From: Batillaria attramentaria
Lineage: Eukaryota > Mollusca > Gastropoda > Batillariidae
DNA: 64,000 nt
Assembly: GCA_018292915.2 (NCBI GenBank)
Contig: JACVVK020000289.1
Coordinates: 611,001 to 675,000 of the forward strand
Direction of reading: 5' to 3'
Part shown: piece by piece, positions 1 through 11,216 of the stretch
Layout of the letters: every line of letters starts with the position of its first letter
Position numbering within the stretch: the first letter of the stretch is position 1
Made by a program: the position numbers and the translations under genes
Notes under the pieces: generated by a model
What the model saw: only the letters and a program-made list of their open reading frames with translations
Databases searched by the model: none
Told to the model about the DNA's origin: nothing

Positions 1-893
1 ATAGCAAAGATGGAATTAGCCCGTGCTTAACACATTCATGAGTGACACACTATTAGACCATTCCCGTTCCGGGGGCTTAACGCTACTCTTGGTCCCCGCG
101 ACGACGCCATCTCGGGCTAACCGAAACCGGACGGAGCTTAGTAATGCCTAAGAAGGAAAAAATCAAACTACTCGGTGACAAGGAAAGTGGACAGTTGAAA
201 AACTACTTTGAGGCCCCCGTGTTATTTCATAGTGTGCACAGAAGCGGTGAAAACTGTCGCATTCACCAGCACCAGCACATTCTCGGCCTGTTTCGAGATG
301 ACCTGCATGAGTAATCTCCCTTACCGCAACAAGCATGCATTTTTCGCGGCGGAGCACAAAGCTGCCGCGAAAAATGATTGATTGCTGCGGGTCTATGTAT
401 GCACTCATTAGAATAGTGCCGTCATGTATTAGACTAGCGGCCAATTTCGAAAAAACCTTTTGCAACAAGCGGGTTCTTTCGAAACCGTATATCCTGTCTA
501 CTTTCAAGGTTGAGTAAAATTAGACTGCCGGATTTCAGTTCTCGAAAACGGCTTTTCTCCTTGGGTGGTGCACCCGAGAAAGTAGACATTTTTTGGCTGG
601 GATCAGCCGTGTTTCTTACTTGGCTAAATATTTGTGTTACATATGGTTGTTTTCATTTTCAGAGGACGCAAACAGTCGCCGTGCTGACCAAATGTTTCCA
701 AGAAAAAGCGTTTCGTGAAGAAAAACAAAAAAAAAAATAAATAAACCCGCGTGTGTGGAATGATTTCGGTATAAACGGCTCTGTTTGATTGTCCTACGGA
801 CAATAAAATGACGTCATCATCTTCGGACTCTTGTTTTCTTTTTCTATGTACCGTTTGTGTGTCGTGCCTACGTCCGTCCGTGGTTAGACAACG

Positions 894-896
<3 letters not shown>
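1..896. other. No recognised feature
   Basis: Only short open frames occur here and none resembles a known protein. No tRNA-like promoter boxes, terminal repeats or microsatellites were seen. An A-rich run lies near 719-742. I see nothing else to annotate. Confidence 0.5.
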
Positions 897-953
<57 letters not shown>

Positions 954-958
954 TGCGT
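897..958. repeat. (GT)n plus (GCGT)n microsatellite
   Basis: A pure GT run passes into a GCGT tetranucleotide run. The same compound GT/GCGT structure occurs in the intron before gene 1's signal-peptide exon. Confidence 0.9.
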
Positions 959-1011
959 AGCATTAGCAACGACAAGGCTGAAAACGGGACTACTAGACCA
1001 ATGTCTTTTAC

Positions 1012-1050
1012 CGTTGACAAATAAAGTTTCGTTTCATTTCATTTCATTTC
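1012..1050 (+). mobile_element. 3' end of a non-LTR-type element with (TTTCA)n tail
   Basis: The sequence has an AATAAAG signal followed by short tandem TTTCA units. Other 3' ends here (6869-6953, 8950-9032, 13337-13433) have the same plan of AATAAAGTTTC plus tandem pentamers or tetramers. It is probably a heavily truncated retroposon; no coding part remains. Confidence 0.5.
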
Positions 1051-1262
1051 TCATCACAGTACCTGCGTCATCACGCTCGCTCACATTTGTCGCATATCAT
1101 TTGTAACATTGTGACCATCCAGCTTTGGAATTTCAGCAGAAATACTGTTTACAATAATAGTAACAACAACACATGCTTTATTTGCGTGCGTACAGTTGTA
1201 ACCAAAATGTGCCAGTGATAGATAATTTGCTCGCCCACAATCAATCTTCATGCATTAGGTTA

Positions 1263-1490
<228 letters not shown>

Positions 1491-2550
1491 CACAGGAAAA
1501 CATTAAGATAGAAATAACTCAAAGAAGTTGTTCCTGAAACCAAGGTAGTGCAAACATACAGACACCATTAATTCATCAAGTCAAATCAAAGCAAAGTAAC
1601 GTGCTTCATCGATTCCCAAAAGGGGACAAAAAAGCAGTTTATTTAAAATTCAGCATGTCAGAAATGCACCAAGTCTAGCACTCAGTAAAGCCTGGCCAAC
1701 ATGGATTAACACCAAAGACCATGTGTATGCTTCTAAGCACCAGAGAAACCGGAATCCCCGGAGAAAAACTCTGAAACCAGGCACCTTCTGCAAAGCTTCA
1801 AAGGACTCATAGTAATATCATTTCACTTTGTACCATAATATATAGTGTCTTCACGGTTCCGCTTTTCAAACATGATAATTTCTACTTTTAACCACCAGTA
1901 TTGTGAGCTCAGTCTATTGAGTTGGTAAATTAGTGGTGAATCAGTCAATTTTATGCACTGTGTCCTTTCCTATCAGTTTTAGTTTGCTCGTCTGATATTA
2001 GTTATACATAGTGAAGCTGCCTTTCAATATTAACCCTTATTTTATCTATTCATGTCCCTGAACTAAACAACAGTTTTGTTCTTGATGGACACAATAAAGT
2101 CGTTTGAATCTTGAAACAAAAGGGTTAAAAACAATGCACAGCTTTAGGAGGCTTTATAAATACATTGCCACAAAATAAAAACAAAACTAGATTAATAATC
2201 TTAAACACAATGCCAGCGGTATTCCAGAATGCAAGGTTCAACATTCACAACATGCAAGGTTCATTGCAAGGTTCAACATTCACAGCTTGAAAACGACCAG
2301 TGAAAACTTCCCGAAAACCAAAGATCCTCTATACAATTATTGTATAGAGGATCTTTGCTAAAACACACAACACACATGACAGATGACATATGGTGAAATC
2401 ACTGATGATGTGAAAGACTGGCAATATACAAATGACAAAAACAGATCATCCGTCGATGAGAATCTGAGTGTACATGAAAAGGCAAGTCTGGAAAGTTACA
2501 AATTACATTTGAAAAGTGATACAAAAAATTAAATATGATAAATGAATAAC
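1491..2550. other. Unannotated stretch with a LINE-like 3' end
   Basis: No gene is recognisable. Around 2085-2117 an AATAAAG signal is followed by TTTGAATCTTGAA, which resembles the 3' end of some Jockey/CR1-type elements. Near 2225-2285 short direct repeats of 'aaggttcaacattcaca' occur. A near-perfect palindrome is listed separately at 2319-2357. Confidence 0.4.
2319..2357. repeat. Perfect inverted repeat, 19-bp arms with 1-bp centre
   Basis: Arms 2319-2337 and 2339-2357 are exact reverse complements around a single T at 2338, with the core CTCTATACAAT/ATTGTATAGAG. It lies in unannotated DNA. It could be the terminal hairpin of a transposon, or a hairpin in RNA. A similar shorter palindrome sits upstream of each gene 3 copy. 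Confidence 0.85.
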
Positions 2551-2555
2551 ACACA

Positions 2556-2585
2556 CAGACACAGACACAGACACAGACAGATACA

Positions 2586-2671
<86 letters not shown>
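2556..2671. repeat. (CA)n microsatellite with CAGA variants
   Basis: Imperfect ACAGAC units (2556-2587) lead into an uninterrupted CA tract of about 84 bp. Confidence 0.92.
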
Positions 2672-2674
<3 letters not shown>

Positions 2675-3957
2675 CAAAATGCACCCTCACAAACACAAAC
2701 ATATACATTCTAGACAACTAAAATCTTTTTGAATTCAAAACTTGTAATTTAAAAAAACATCCATATAAACACATAAAACTGGAACGTATGAAAGCACCAA
2801 ACACATTAGAAAATGACAAATTAATAAGTTCGAAAATGTATATGTAATGAGAAACATTCCCCCACACAAACATTGTTAAAATAATCATAAAAAGAAAAAA
2901 AAAGGAACTACACAAACTCACAATTAAAATTTTAATAAGACGATTTTTCTTAACTCGTACACTTTTCCCTCGTAACTCTTAAATATAAAACCACATCCAC
3001 ATAAACACACATTAAAAAAAATCTTTCAAATGTCCACAGAAACAAACACATGCAAAGAGACACGATTTGGCCCCAAAAATGGCATTTGTTAAGACCATAA
3101 ACGATGTAGAAACTGAAAACGAATCAAACGAAATATAATTATTTGACAGGCCACCTTCAATAGAATGCACATCTGGTGAGTATGACAATAGCTGAGACTG
3201 TGCACATCACAATGTAAACCATTGTCAAATGCCAGTGTCATGCGGTGTTAAACATCATGGAATAAGAAAACAAACAAAGAGAACAAACAAAAACAAATGT
3301 AAGAGGATCGTACTGACAGAAACAAAAGAGAAAATCCTGCATTTTTGTATAGCTGTGACAGCCAAAGGGTTGGTCAAAAGAGGAATAAAAAAAAAAGAGA
3401 AAGAAAAACAAAAACAAAAAAAAAGATTTAAAAACTAAAGACATTGTTTAAGACATGATGATGTCCCAGCAAGTTTAAGTACTAGTATTAAAAAAAAGAA
3501 GCAAATCGCACATAAGAACACACACAAACATTAAAAACAATTTAAAACTAAGACTAAAATCTGAAATGTATACACAAACACATTCATACAAGAATACAAT
3601 TTATAATAAGGCAACGCTAAAATGCATGCAAACCACGCATATAATGACAAATAAAATTTGTAAAATAAAAAATAAAGTAAAAAATGAAATAAAAACACCG
3701 ACACACACTAAAACCAACTAAAAAAAGACTGGAATTACACATGCACACACTAAATTATTTTTGTTAAAATTGCCAACAGAAGCAACAAACACATTCATAC
3801 CATTTACAGAACTGGCATTGTTATCAAAACTAATGGTTGTCAATGAAAAAAAAAAACAGAAAAGAAAAATTCCAAAACCAAAAACCTCCACACCTTATGC
3901 ATATCCGGTGAGCACGATATTGGTTAACAATGATGGTACCGTATCAGCATACACTGT
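2672..3957. other. A-rich low-complexity stretch, no gene seen
   Basis: The plus strand is strongly A-rich with scattered degenerate ACAAACAC and CACACA motifs. Open frames are short and lysine-rich (or Phe/Leu-rich on the minus strand) and look compositional. This may be an old decayed CA-rich repeat. No conserved domain or splice pattern was seen. Confidence 0.4.
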
Positions 3958-3970
3958 TGTTCGTGTTAAG

Positions 3971-4158
3971 GGTGGGAGGGTGGTTGGGTGGGTGTTTGGG
4001 AGCTTAACGTCCTTTTCCACCACGTATGGGTGATACTGTATCAATGACGGGGCAACGAGTAAAAGGCCAGCACAAGTATTTGGCCCGAGCCGGGATTCGA
4101 ACTCACGACCCGAGCATTGAAAGTTGAACGCTCTACCATTCGGCTGTCCCGGCTCCCC
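3971..4158 (-). mobile_element. tRNA-derived SINE (family A) with 13-bp target-site duplication
   Basis: Read on the minus strand it starts GGGGAGCCGGGA, carries a tRNA-like A box (GCCGAATGGTAGAGCG) and a B box (GTTCGAATCCC), then a conserved body with AAAGGACGTTAA and a C/A-rich tail. It is flanked by an exact duplication, TGTTCGTGTTAAG, at 3958-3970 and 4159-4171. Related copies lie at 14029, 17865, 23930, 28722, 32700, 43775, 56745 and 61358. The TSD makes this a clear retroposition. Confidence 0.9.
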
Positions 4159-4254
4159 TGTTCGTGTTAAGAAAGAGCAAACCAAAAATAAAAACTGCTG
4201 ACACCCGCATCCTACGCATTCCACAGGTTAAATCGAAAACACTAAACTAGGTCA

Positions 4255-4616
4255 GCGAGCATTGCTATACCACGGTCCAGTCATTTGGAACAGCCTGCCT
4301 GCCCATGTTCGCCATACTGGTCAACGGACTCTTTTAAAGTCGCTTTAAAGTCTTATTTCTTCCGGCAATATTATACAGACTAACTTCTTTATCATCACTG
4401 CTATCATCATTGTCATTTTAGGTTGTCGTGTCAGGATGTATCATAGCTGTGTGTATGTAACGTGTATGTGACGTGTATATCATGTGTAACTGTATGTAAT
4501 GTGACATATTTCAAATATATGTATGTACTGTATCTCCACCCTCTTATTGTGAGGCGCCCAGAGCTCCAGCAGGAGGTTGGGCGCCAGACAAATCCTCATT
4601 ATTATTATTATTATTA
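4255..4616 (+). mobile_element. 3' fragment of an L2/CR1-like LINE
   Basis: The plus-strand reading has the pattern 'WNSLPAHVRHTGQ...LLKSL', typical of the extreme C-terminus of CR1/L2-group ORF2 proteins. It is followed by about 270 bp of non-coding sequence and an (ATT)n tail at about 4597-4616. The reading frame is soon broken, so this is a dead 5'-truncated copy. Related fragments with (AAT)n tails lie at 11680-12155 and 18582-19140 on the minus strand. Confidence 0.7.
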
Positions 4617-4831
4617 AAAGCAAAACTAAAACCAGCAAAATAAAAGACACACATGCACGGGCCTGCATACACACACCAAGAACAAAAACAAACAACAGCA
4701 GGCACAGTTCATGTAAAAGCCAGGTGGGGTGAACGCTAATGGGGTCAGAGGATTGGAACATTTCCTCTGAACAACTCACAACAGAACGTTTTAAACAGTC
4801 TTTAGACACAGAGCTTCAGTGCGTTTCACAT

Positions 4832-5033
4832 TCAATCAATCAATCAATCAATCAATACTTTATTAATCCCTTCCGGGAAATTAAATGTCTGCCGGTAACA
4901 TACAAACAGGACATAAAATAGTTCTTAAAAGAGACATAAAACATTTAAAAAAAAACAAATTATCACCATAACACACATCACATAAATTATCACGTATATC
5001 ACAGACTATATATATTATACACACACCCCCCTC

Positions 5034-5079
<46 letters not shown>

Positions 5080-6240
5080 GCAGTCACAGACTATCTGCAT
5101 GATGTCCGACTCTTGCTGTTGATCGAGCGAACGGCCGAGGGTAGAAAAGAGTTCGCATAGCGAGTGGTTTTAACTAGGGGGGCCCTGAGGCGGCCGCTTC
5201 GCTCTATCACCAGCGCGTCGAAAACGTGCCAGAGCGGATGACTACAGTCCGTCATAATCTTTGCTGCCTTTTTTTGTACAGATTTCTCAAGACTGTCCGC
5301 AAAACTCTCCTGACCCCTCCCCACCACCCTGCCTGCTTTCTTGATAATCTTCTCCAGTTTGTTCCTGTCTGTGTCACACAGGTTCCCACCCCAACACACA
5401 GATGAGAAAGTAACGACACTGGAGATGGTAGCGGTGTAAAAAGTCTGTAAAATATCTGAGTTCACATTAAAAGATTTCAGCTTGCGGAGACAGTACATCC
5501 TGGAGTTCGTCTTTTTTATGATGCTGTCAGTGTTGTTCCTCCAACTCAGAGTCTTGTCAATCGTTACCCCTAGATATTTGTATTTGTCTACCCTCTCCAC
5601 TTGCTCCCCTTTGATGGTGAGTGGAGCAGGCACAGATATATTTCTGCGAAAATCAATCACCATTTCTTTTGTTTTCCCAACATTCAACTCGAGGAAATTT
5701 TGATCACACCATTCCACAAATCGCTCTATCTCATGTCTGTAGTGCGTGTCGTCGTCGCCTGTCATCCGTCCCGTCAGTGCCGTGTCGTCTGCGTATTTGT
5801 CCAGTAGACAGTCATCGTCATTTGTCCTGCAGTCGGCCGTGTAGAGCGAGAACAAAAATAGGGAGATGCACGTTCCTTGGGGCCCGCCGGTATTTGTGTA
5901 CAACACATCAGATTTAACGTCCCAGCCCAGTCTGACATACTGCGGTCGATTTGTCAAATAGTCTAAAATCCAAAGAATAGTAAAAACACGTACATTCATT
6001 CTTCCAAGTTTGTTTGCAAGCAGGTGAGGTTGGATGGTATTAAAAGCAGAGGAAAAATCGAAAGACATGAGGCGTATGGAGGTGCCTGGCTTATCTAAAT
6101 GAGAGTATATATTGTGTAAAACATGTAAAACTGCATCATCCACACCACGATCTCTCCTGTACGCAAATTGAAGGGGGTCAATGAACTCCGCCACAGTGGT
6201 CTGCATAAAGACAAGCACCAGTAGGTATGTCAGTTTTGCA
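4832..6240 (-). mobile_element. 5'-truncated CR1/Rex1-like LINE with open reverse transcriptase
   Basis: A minus-strand frame is open from about 6299 to 5091. It encodes a reverse transcriptase core with 'FAYRRDRGVDDAV', 'SFDFSSAFNT', the catalytic 'DKYADDTAL' box and 'KYLGVTIDKTLSW'. Homology begins near 6230, so the endonuclease and ORF1 are missing, the usual 5' truncation of target-primed insertion. The 3' end has an AATAAAG signal and a (TTGA)n tail on the minus strand (4832-4856), and a (CA)n tract (5036-5079) sits in its 3' UTR. The 'PQGT' motif is intact but the fragment cannot move alone. Placement in the CR1/Rex1/L2 group is by motif resemblance. Confidence 0.82.
5036..5079. repeat. 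(CA)n microsatellite in LINE 3' UTR
   Basis: A pure CA run inside the 3' untranslated part of the CR1-like element. Confidence 0.9.
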
Positions 6241-6299
6241 AATGAAATAGTGGAAACTGCGCTGTTCAGCCCTTTTGAGAAGCAGCTTGCTGGAAACAA

Positions 6300-6760
6300 G
6301 AAACAAAAGAAATTTCTTGTTCCTGTTGGGTAGTCCTCTCACCCCTATCAATAGTTGCGATGTCCGTCTACGTGTGACGTCAACTTCAAGGCTTTGAAAC
6401 TGACCAATTATGTCACAGACAAGAACCGACATTTCAGGTAAACAACTCACCAAAATTGTGCGTCATAGCAATGTGACGTATACAGTCCATCCGGACGGCA
6501 CGTGCACCTCAACAGGCCAACGCATGTCAGTGATCTTTCTCTGTCTCTGTCTCTCTCCAGTGTTGTTTCATTCAGATGATTACTGCTCACTTTATTTTGC
6601 ATGTTCCTCCCCAGTAGACCCCCCCCCCTCTCCCCCTCCCCCGTTCTTTGGTGTTGTGGGGTGTCGGGGACGGCGTGGGGGAGGGACGGGTGTATGTGTG
6701 TGTGTTAACGTGGCAAAAAGTCGAGGTCGTACCTTTATCATTGGCTTGGTTCGAGAGCTC

Positions 6761-6770
<10 letters not shown>
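6300..6770. other. Unannotated stretch with C- and G-rich runs
   Basis: No gene is recognised. It contains a C-rich run (about 6619-6640) and a GTGGGG-rich segment (about 6652-6690). Confidence 0.4.
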
Positions 6771-6822
<52 letters not shown>

Positions 6823-7524
6823 CTACTTAGCTGGAGCTTACTTTGTACATATAATATTATATAAGTAGCTTAGCAAGGACAAGATGTAAGACAGGTCTGT
6901 GTACCTTATCTTTTATCCTTGTAAAATAAAGTTTCGTTCGTTCGTTCGTACCAACCCACCTACCTACTTGCACAGATGTCAAATTAGAAGCCGTACGTTA
7001 CAGCAAAGCAACAACTAAACACTGAATACTAAACAAAACTGTAAGGCAGAATACTTTTCCAAAGTTTTATTCGGCATTATTTTTGACAGTCTTATGTGAC
7101 ACACACACAGCAGTGCAAATAGGCAACACACAAGTGACGGGTGACGTTGGTTTCGGTTAAATTCACGTTTCAACACTTCACGTTTCTTATCCGTCATCTT
7201 GCGGTGAATCGCTGCGTCTGCAACACGCAAATCAAGTTCATGCAAGTATTTTCTCCTGTCTCCTTTCTCTACACGAATGATGAAGTCGCACGCACGCACA
7301 TATTCACACACACACACCTGAGATAAACAAGAAATGAAAGACGGGTCCTTGACAATGCCGACTGATTGAAACCTTGATCTGGGGGGGGGGGGGGGGGGGA
7401 GAAGCAAATATGCGTAATTTTGAGCCATTTTAGTGACAGAACCCGCCTGCGAATCAGGGGACGATCAGCCAAACATTTTTTTTTTCTCTTCAGACGGCCA
7501 TGAGTCTAAACATTTCTGTCACGT

Positions 7525-7594
<70 letters not shown>

Positions 7595-7597
7595 CAG

Positions 7598-7600
<3 letters not shown>
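6771..7600 (-). pseudogene. Inverted 3'-end fragment of the secreted repeat-protein gene family
   Basis: Read on the minus strand this matches, with few changes, the segment 22210-23195 downstream of gene 2: the CA/GT tract, the putative 3'-UTR exon containing 'AGGTTTCAATCAGTCGGC', the terminal exon (from 7217 downward, acceptor GTTGCAG) and its AATAAA signal (7066-7071 on the minus strand). Beyond it the match runs through the AATAAAGTTTCGTTCG retroposon tail as well (6869-6953), so the two were copied together. No signal-peptide or repeat exon precedes it on the minus strand; homology stops at the GT tract near 7600. It is a sixth, headless family member in the opposite orientation. Confidence 0.75.
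7381..7400 (+). repeat. Homopolymeric G run of about 19-20
   Basis: A near-uninterrupted G tract lies in the 3'-UTR exon region of the inverted gene fragment, replacing a pyrimidine-rich acceptor tract seen in gene 2. It could form a G-quadruplex. Runs of this kind are prone to assembly error. Confidence 0.8.

Positions 7601-7635
<35 letters not shown>
7527..7635. repeat. Two (GT)n tracts separated by TTTCAGTTTT
   Basis: Pure GT runs at 7527-7592 and 7601-7634. The first corresponds to the CA tract at 22234-22338 in inverted orientation. Confidence 0.9.
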
Positions 7636-7775
7636 CCACTGTAGGATGTGAGGGCGGTGGCTGTGAAGCGGCCTGGGGTGGGGATGGGGTTGGGGATGAG
7701 GTGAGGGGGGGGGGGAGCGGGAGGTTCTCGCACATCTCGTATGACTAGTCTCCTGCGCTACTGGCAGTGCCCTGT

Positions 7776-7777
<2 letters not shown>

Positions 7778-7846
<69 letters not shown>
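7778..7846. repeat. (CA)n microsatellite
   Basis: A pure CA run of about 68 bp followed by a short (AAT)n run. Confidence 0.92.
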
Positions 7847-7849
<3 letters not shown>

Positions 7850-8334
7850 GAAGTAATAATAATAATAATTTGCACTTTACCTCTATGCCGCATTTCTTAA
7901 ACAGGCTCAAAGCGCGGCGAAGTAAATCAGTCCAACACGCACCCACTAACCCCCTTTCCTGCTTCGTGAGCGGGGGCTTAACAATCAAAATTTAAAAAAA
8001 AAATACTAACGAACAAAAACCTCAAACACGACAGGTGGTGCTTCTGAGGCACGTCTTCCTCATTTAAGTTCGGCATCGGAGAAGGGTGAAACAAAGGCAG
8101 TGTTGTATGGGTCATGTTCCCATGTTGGTAATCAGTAACCGATCACGTCCTCGTGGCTGCGTTTTCTATAGAGCTGTGAGCTCAGTTGTTGTTGTTGGTG
8201 GTGGTGGTGTTGTTGTTGTTACTCAAGTAATGTCACTGTAGACGATTATGGGGCCGATTTTCAATGGGGGAGGGGGGGGGGAGGGAGGGATATCCCTGTA
8301 GTGTGTAATGGGAGGGTGGGTGGGGTGCGGTGGG
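7847..8334. other. SINE-B tail remnant and unannotated DNA
   Basis: The part at 7854-7925, (AAT)n followed by 'GGCTCAAAGCGC', matches the 3' end of SINE family B in minus orientation, without its tRNA-like head. The rest (about 7930-8334) holds GTT-rich and G-rich low-complexity runs and no recognisable gene. Confidence 0.45.
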
Positions 8335-8495
8335 GTGGGTGGGTGTTTGGGAGTTTAACGCCCTTTTTCACCAGGTATTGATGTAATGGGGGCGAATGGA
8401 GGTTTCATTAACCATGGAGTAAACTGTACCCTCCAGGATTTGAACCCAGGTCTCCAAGTCTGTAGTCAGAAAGGGTTACCACTACACTGTTTTGT
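8335..8495 (-). mobile_element. Degenerate tRNA-derived SINE
   Basis: On the minus strand an A-box-like stretch (GTGTAGTGGTAACC) and a B box (GGTTCAAATCC) are correctly spaced. The left end carries the conserved 'GGGAGTTTAACG' block of SINE family A tails. It is more diverged than other copies and no clear TSD was seen. Confidence 0.6.
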
Positions 8496-8680
8496 TGTTG
8501 TTTTTGTTGTTGTTGTGGTTGTTGTTCTGTTGTTGGTGGAACCCCACCATAATTATTTCCCAAACATCCACACACCAGCCTAGCAGATCTTGTCACTGGT
8601 CTGCCAGGAGATGTCAAACCTGGTCGACCTTTCAGTCCGTCAGAATAGTGTTCTTTCATGAATCATTTTATTTACCTCTC

Positions 8681-8727
8681 TCTCTCTCTCTCTCTCTCTC
8701 TACCTCTCTCTCTCTCTCTCTCTCTCT
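8681..8727. repeat. (CT)n microsatellite
   Basis: Two CT blocks separated by TACC. Confidence 0.9.
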
Positions 8728-8884
8728 ACAGCTTATACTTAGGCTTAAATGTTATGGATCTCCATAGAGTCGCATCCATTCTGTATCTAGGTGTGAGACT
8801 GCACTAATACGTCTCTTATTCTTAACGTTTTTCTTTTTCTTTTTACCATCAATTTGATGTTATTCCGCTTGCACTTGATTTGGG

Positions 8885-8912
8885 GAGAGAGAGAGAGAGA
8901 GTGTGTGTGTGT

Positions 8913-8951
<39 letters not shown>

Positions 8952-9060
8952 AAATGTAGCAAGGACAAGATAGAAGAAAGGACGCTGTACCTAATCTTAC
9001 ATCCTTGAAAAATAAAGTGTCATTGTCATTGTCTCTCTCTCTCTCTCTCTCTTCCCCCCC
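8885..9060 (+). mobile_element. (GA)n/(GT)n/(GTA)n cluster and a retroposon 3' end
   Basis: Short GA, GT and GTA runs (8885-8951) are followed by 'AGCAAGGACAAGAT...CCTTGAAAAATAAAGTGTCATTGTCATTG', another member of the AATAAAGTTTC 3'-end family, and then a CT/C-rich tract. Only the terminal ~80 bp of the element is present. Confidence 0.55.
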
Positions 9061-9330
9061 CCCCACCAGATCCCCCTCCCCCCTCCAATCATTCCGTCTA
9101 CCCAACTCTCACCGCGTGACCACCAACTTTCGTGATATGAAACGTTAACCTGGCCACGGAAACACATATGCATCAATACAAAAAAAAGAGGTTGTCGACT
9201 CACGCAAAAGAATGGTCCATTGTTATATGCACGCCAGTTCAATGAAGCCTTTGTTTTATTCGATTTCATCATTCCTTCTTATTAACTGCAGCACGTGCTC
9301 TGACGATACGTGTAGGAGTAACGGACAGAG

Positions 9331-9340
9331 TATAAAAGGG
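9331..9340 (+). promoter_or_regulatory. TATA box of gene 1
   Basis: TATAAAAGGG lies about 20-30 bp upstream of a TCAGT initiator-like sequence (9351-9355) and 73 bp before a consensus splice donor (GAG|GTAAGT, exon end 9403). Gene 2 has the same order of TATA-like box, short exon and GAG|GTAAGT donor. Confidence 0.7.
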
Positions 9341-9352
9341 ACTTCGATTCTC

Positions 9353-9403
9353 AGTGCTGACCAACCAACTTCCATCGACCAACGCTCCGATCGACCAAGG
9401 GAG
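9353..9403 (+). other. Gene 1 exon 1 (5' UTR)
   Basis: A short non-coding first exon inferred between the TATA box and the donor GTAAGT at 9404. The exact start is uncertain by about 10 nt. It is joined across a 1.8 kb intron to the signal-peptide exon at 11208. It shares a general '...GATC.AC..GAG|GTAAGT' end with gene 2 exon 1. Confidence 0.6.
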
Positions 9404-9589
9404 GTAAGTATACTTCGTTTGGTGATGCAGTCGCCAAATCTTTTCGGGAATGTTTCTGGTAAAAACTGTGATTTTTTTGTAGATAGAGCTTACATGATTA
9501 GTTCGATTGAGATGTTTCAATTTTGGGCCGTTGCTACCAAGCCTCCGGTGAGGTAACTACGACCCAAAAAAAAAAAAAAAAAAAAATAC

Positions 9590-9975
9590 CGGCCCCCGTA
9601 GTGTAGTGGTTAGCACTTCGGATCATGGACCGGGAGACCCGGGTTCGAATCCCAGCCGAGGCAAGCGGGATTTTTCCTACCTAGGTCGGCTCCTACCCAG
9701 AGCGGGTGTGCTATGGGCCCAATGGGGAGGCTGTTGCCACACAGCCGAGTTTCACCCACTTCACGGGTGCGACTTTGGGGGTGCTTCCCTTAGTATGACA
9801 CGTCTTATGATGTGGATGATTACACGGCCGGCACCGCAGGTACCGTAGTTCCCGGGCCTGGTTAATGCCGGGATATTTATGACAGGAAGCGTGGAATGCG
9901 GCCCTGTCCCGCAGTCCCAAACCACATGGACCTCCATAGCATCATCTTACTATCATCCTCATCTCCATCATCATG
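9590..9975 (+). mobile_element. tRNA-derived SINE (family C)
   Basis: After a poly(A) run the sequence begins with a tRNA-like head: A box 'TAGTGTAGTGGTTAGCAC' and B box 'GGGTTCGAATCCC'. A ~300-bp body follows, with an (ATC)-rich 3' end near 9945-9975. The body is unlike families A and B. It sits in intron 1 of gene 1. The true 3' limit is uncertain. Confidence 0.75.
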
Positions 9976-10157
9976 CATAATAAAAAATTGTCCCAGCTTC
10001 CGAGTCCTCCGTGGGTTCCACCCATGACCTGGGAGGAACACCACAGGAGCTGGCAAAAGAGTTGGGGCAGCAAAAAAACAAAAAAAAATGAAACATGGAG
10101 TGGTTTCTTTCGTGGTAAACCACGAGAACAAATCATGTACATGTATATGTTTATACC

Positions 10158-10439
10158 AGGGCCCGTATGTAAAAGTCGAGGTTAGGGCTTTTAGCCCTGG
10201 GCTAGAGTCTAACCTCGAACTAAACTAGCTCTAGGGTTAAATTTTCTGTTGTTTTTTGTTTTAATCTAAGAAGCGGGCCCATTACAGCAAGGTGCCTAAG
10301 CCGTTATAGAAGTATTTTTGTCTTCCTTTCTTCGCTTCCTTTTTTTAATTTAATTTTGCTTTTGGGTTTCTTTTGACCTAGTCTGGGTTACGCCCGTAGC
10401 CGTGGGTTAAATTAACCCTGACTTTTATATACGGGCCCA
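10158..10439. mobile_element. MITE with ~27-bp terminal inverted repeats
   Basis: The left end GGGCCCGTATGTAAAAGTC and the right end GACTTTTATATACGGGCCC form imperfect inverted termini around a ~280-bp AT-rich body with no coding capacity. A second copy at 16470-18428 is split by another element. It lies in intron 1 of gene 1. The superfamily is not assigned. Confidence 0.8.
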
Positions 10440-10556
10440 GGAGCATTCAGACTCATATAGCTCCAGTAGCATACAGTCTCGTAACTCAAACGTTCGCTCT
10501 CTGTTTCCGTACTCGTAGTTTACTCACTGAAAATTTGCACTGGCGAGTGGTGTAAT

Positions 10557-10940
10557 CACTGAGTATTGTGTAGGCGCTTTAAAGCGCCGCGAGCTGAACT
10601 CAACACGCACGCTCACGTGAACCACACGCATTCTCTCGCACACTCGACATGAACACATTACAACAACAACAACAACAACAACAACGTGGCGCGAAGGGTC
10701 AGGTCAGCAATTTCAGTTTCCGAATTTAGAATTGCATTTATTTTTAAAGTTCGTGGGCTGAACATTTCCATAGGAGAGGGGGAGGAAGCCGGAGAACCCG
10801 GAGAGAACCCCCGACAATCGGCCCGAATAAACAGTGCCACGAACGGAAAAGGATTTTTTTTTTTTTTTTTTTGCCACGAGTGGGACTCGAACCTGATCTC
10901 TCGCATTGTTCGTTGCTTACCCACTATACCACCTACCGCC
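10557..10940 (-). mobile_element. tRNA-derived SINE (family B)
   Basis: On the minus strand the head reads 'GGTGGTATAGTGGGTAAGCAACG' with a B box 'GGTTCGAGTCCC', followed by a body with 'TTCTCTCCGGGTTCTCCGGC' and a terminal block shared with copies at 14500-14948 and 15702-16088. A (GTT)n run and a (T)n run interrupt it. It is a composite SINE whose 3' block ends in a LINE-like (ATT)n tail in better-preserved copies. Confidence 0.75.
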
Positions 10941-11045
10941 CTAGCTTAGGCTGGTTTCACTTACGCGGAGAAAAAACGGAGAGTTTTACCAACGTTGTTC
11001 TGTGCCTGACAAACGCACAGAGACTTTGACAGCCGACGACTAGCC

Positions 11046-11189
<144 letters not shown>

Positions 11190-11216
11190 CTGTGTATGTG
11201 TGTGCAGGTACAATCG

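Noticed and set aside
163..507. A 114-residue minus-strand frame near the left edge
   Set aside because: No recognisable domain, no supporting splice or promoter signals, and ordinary length for chance.
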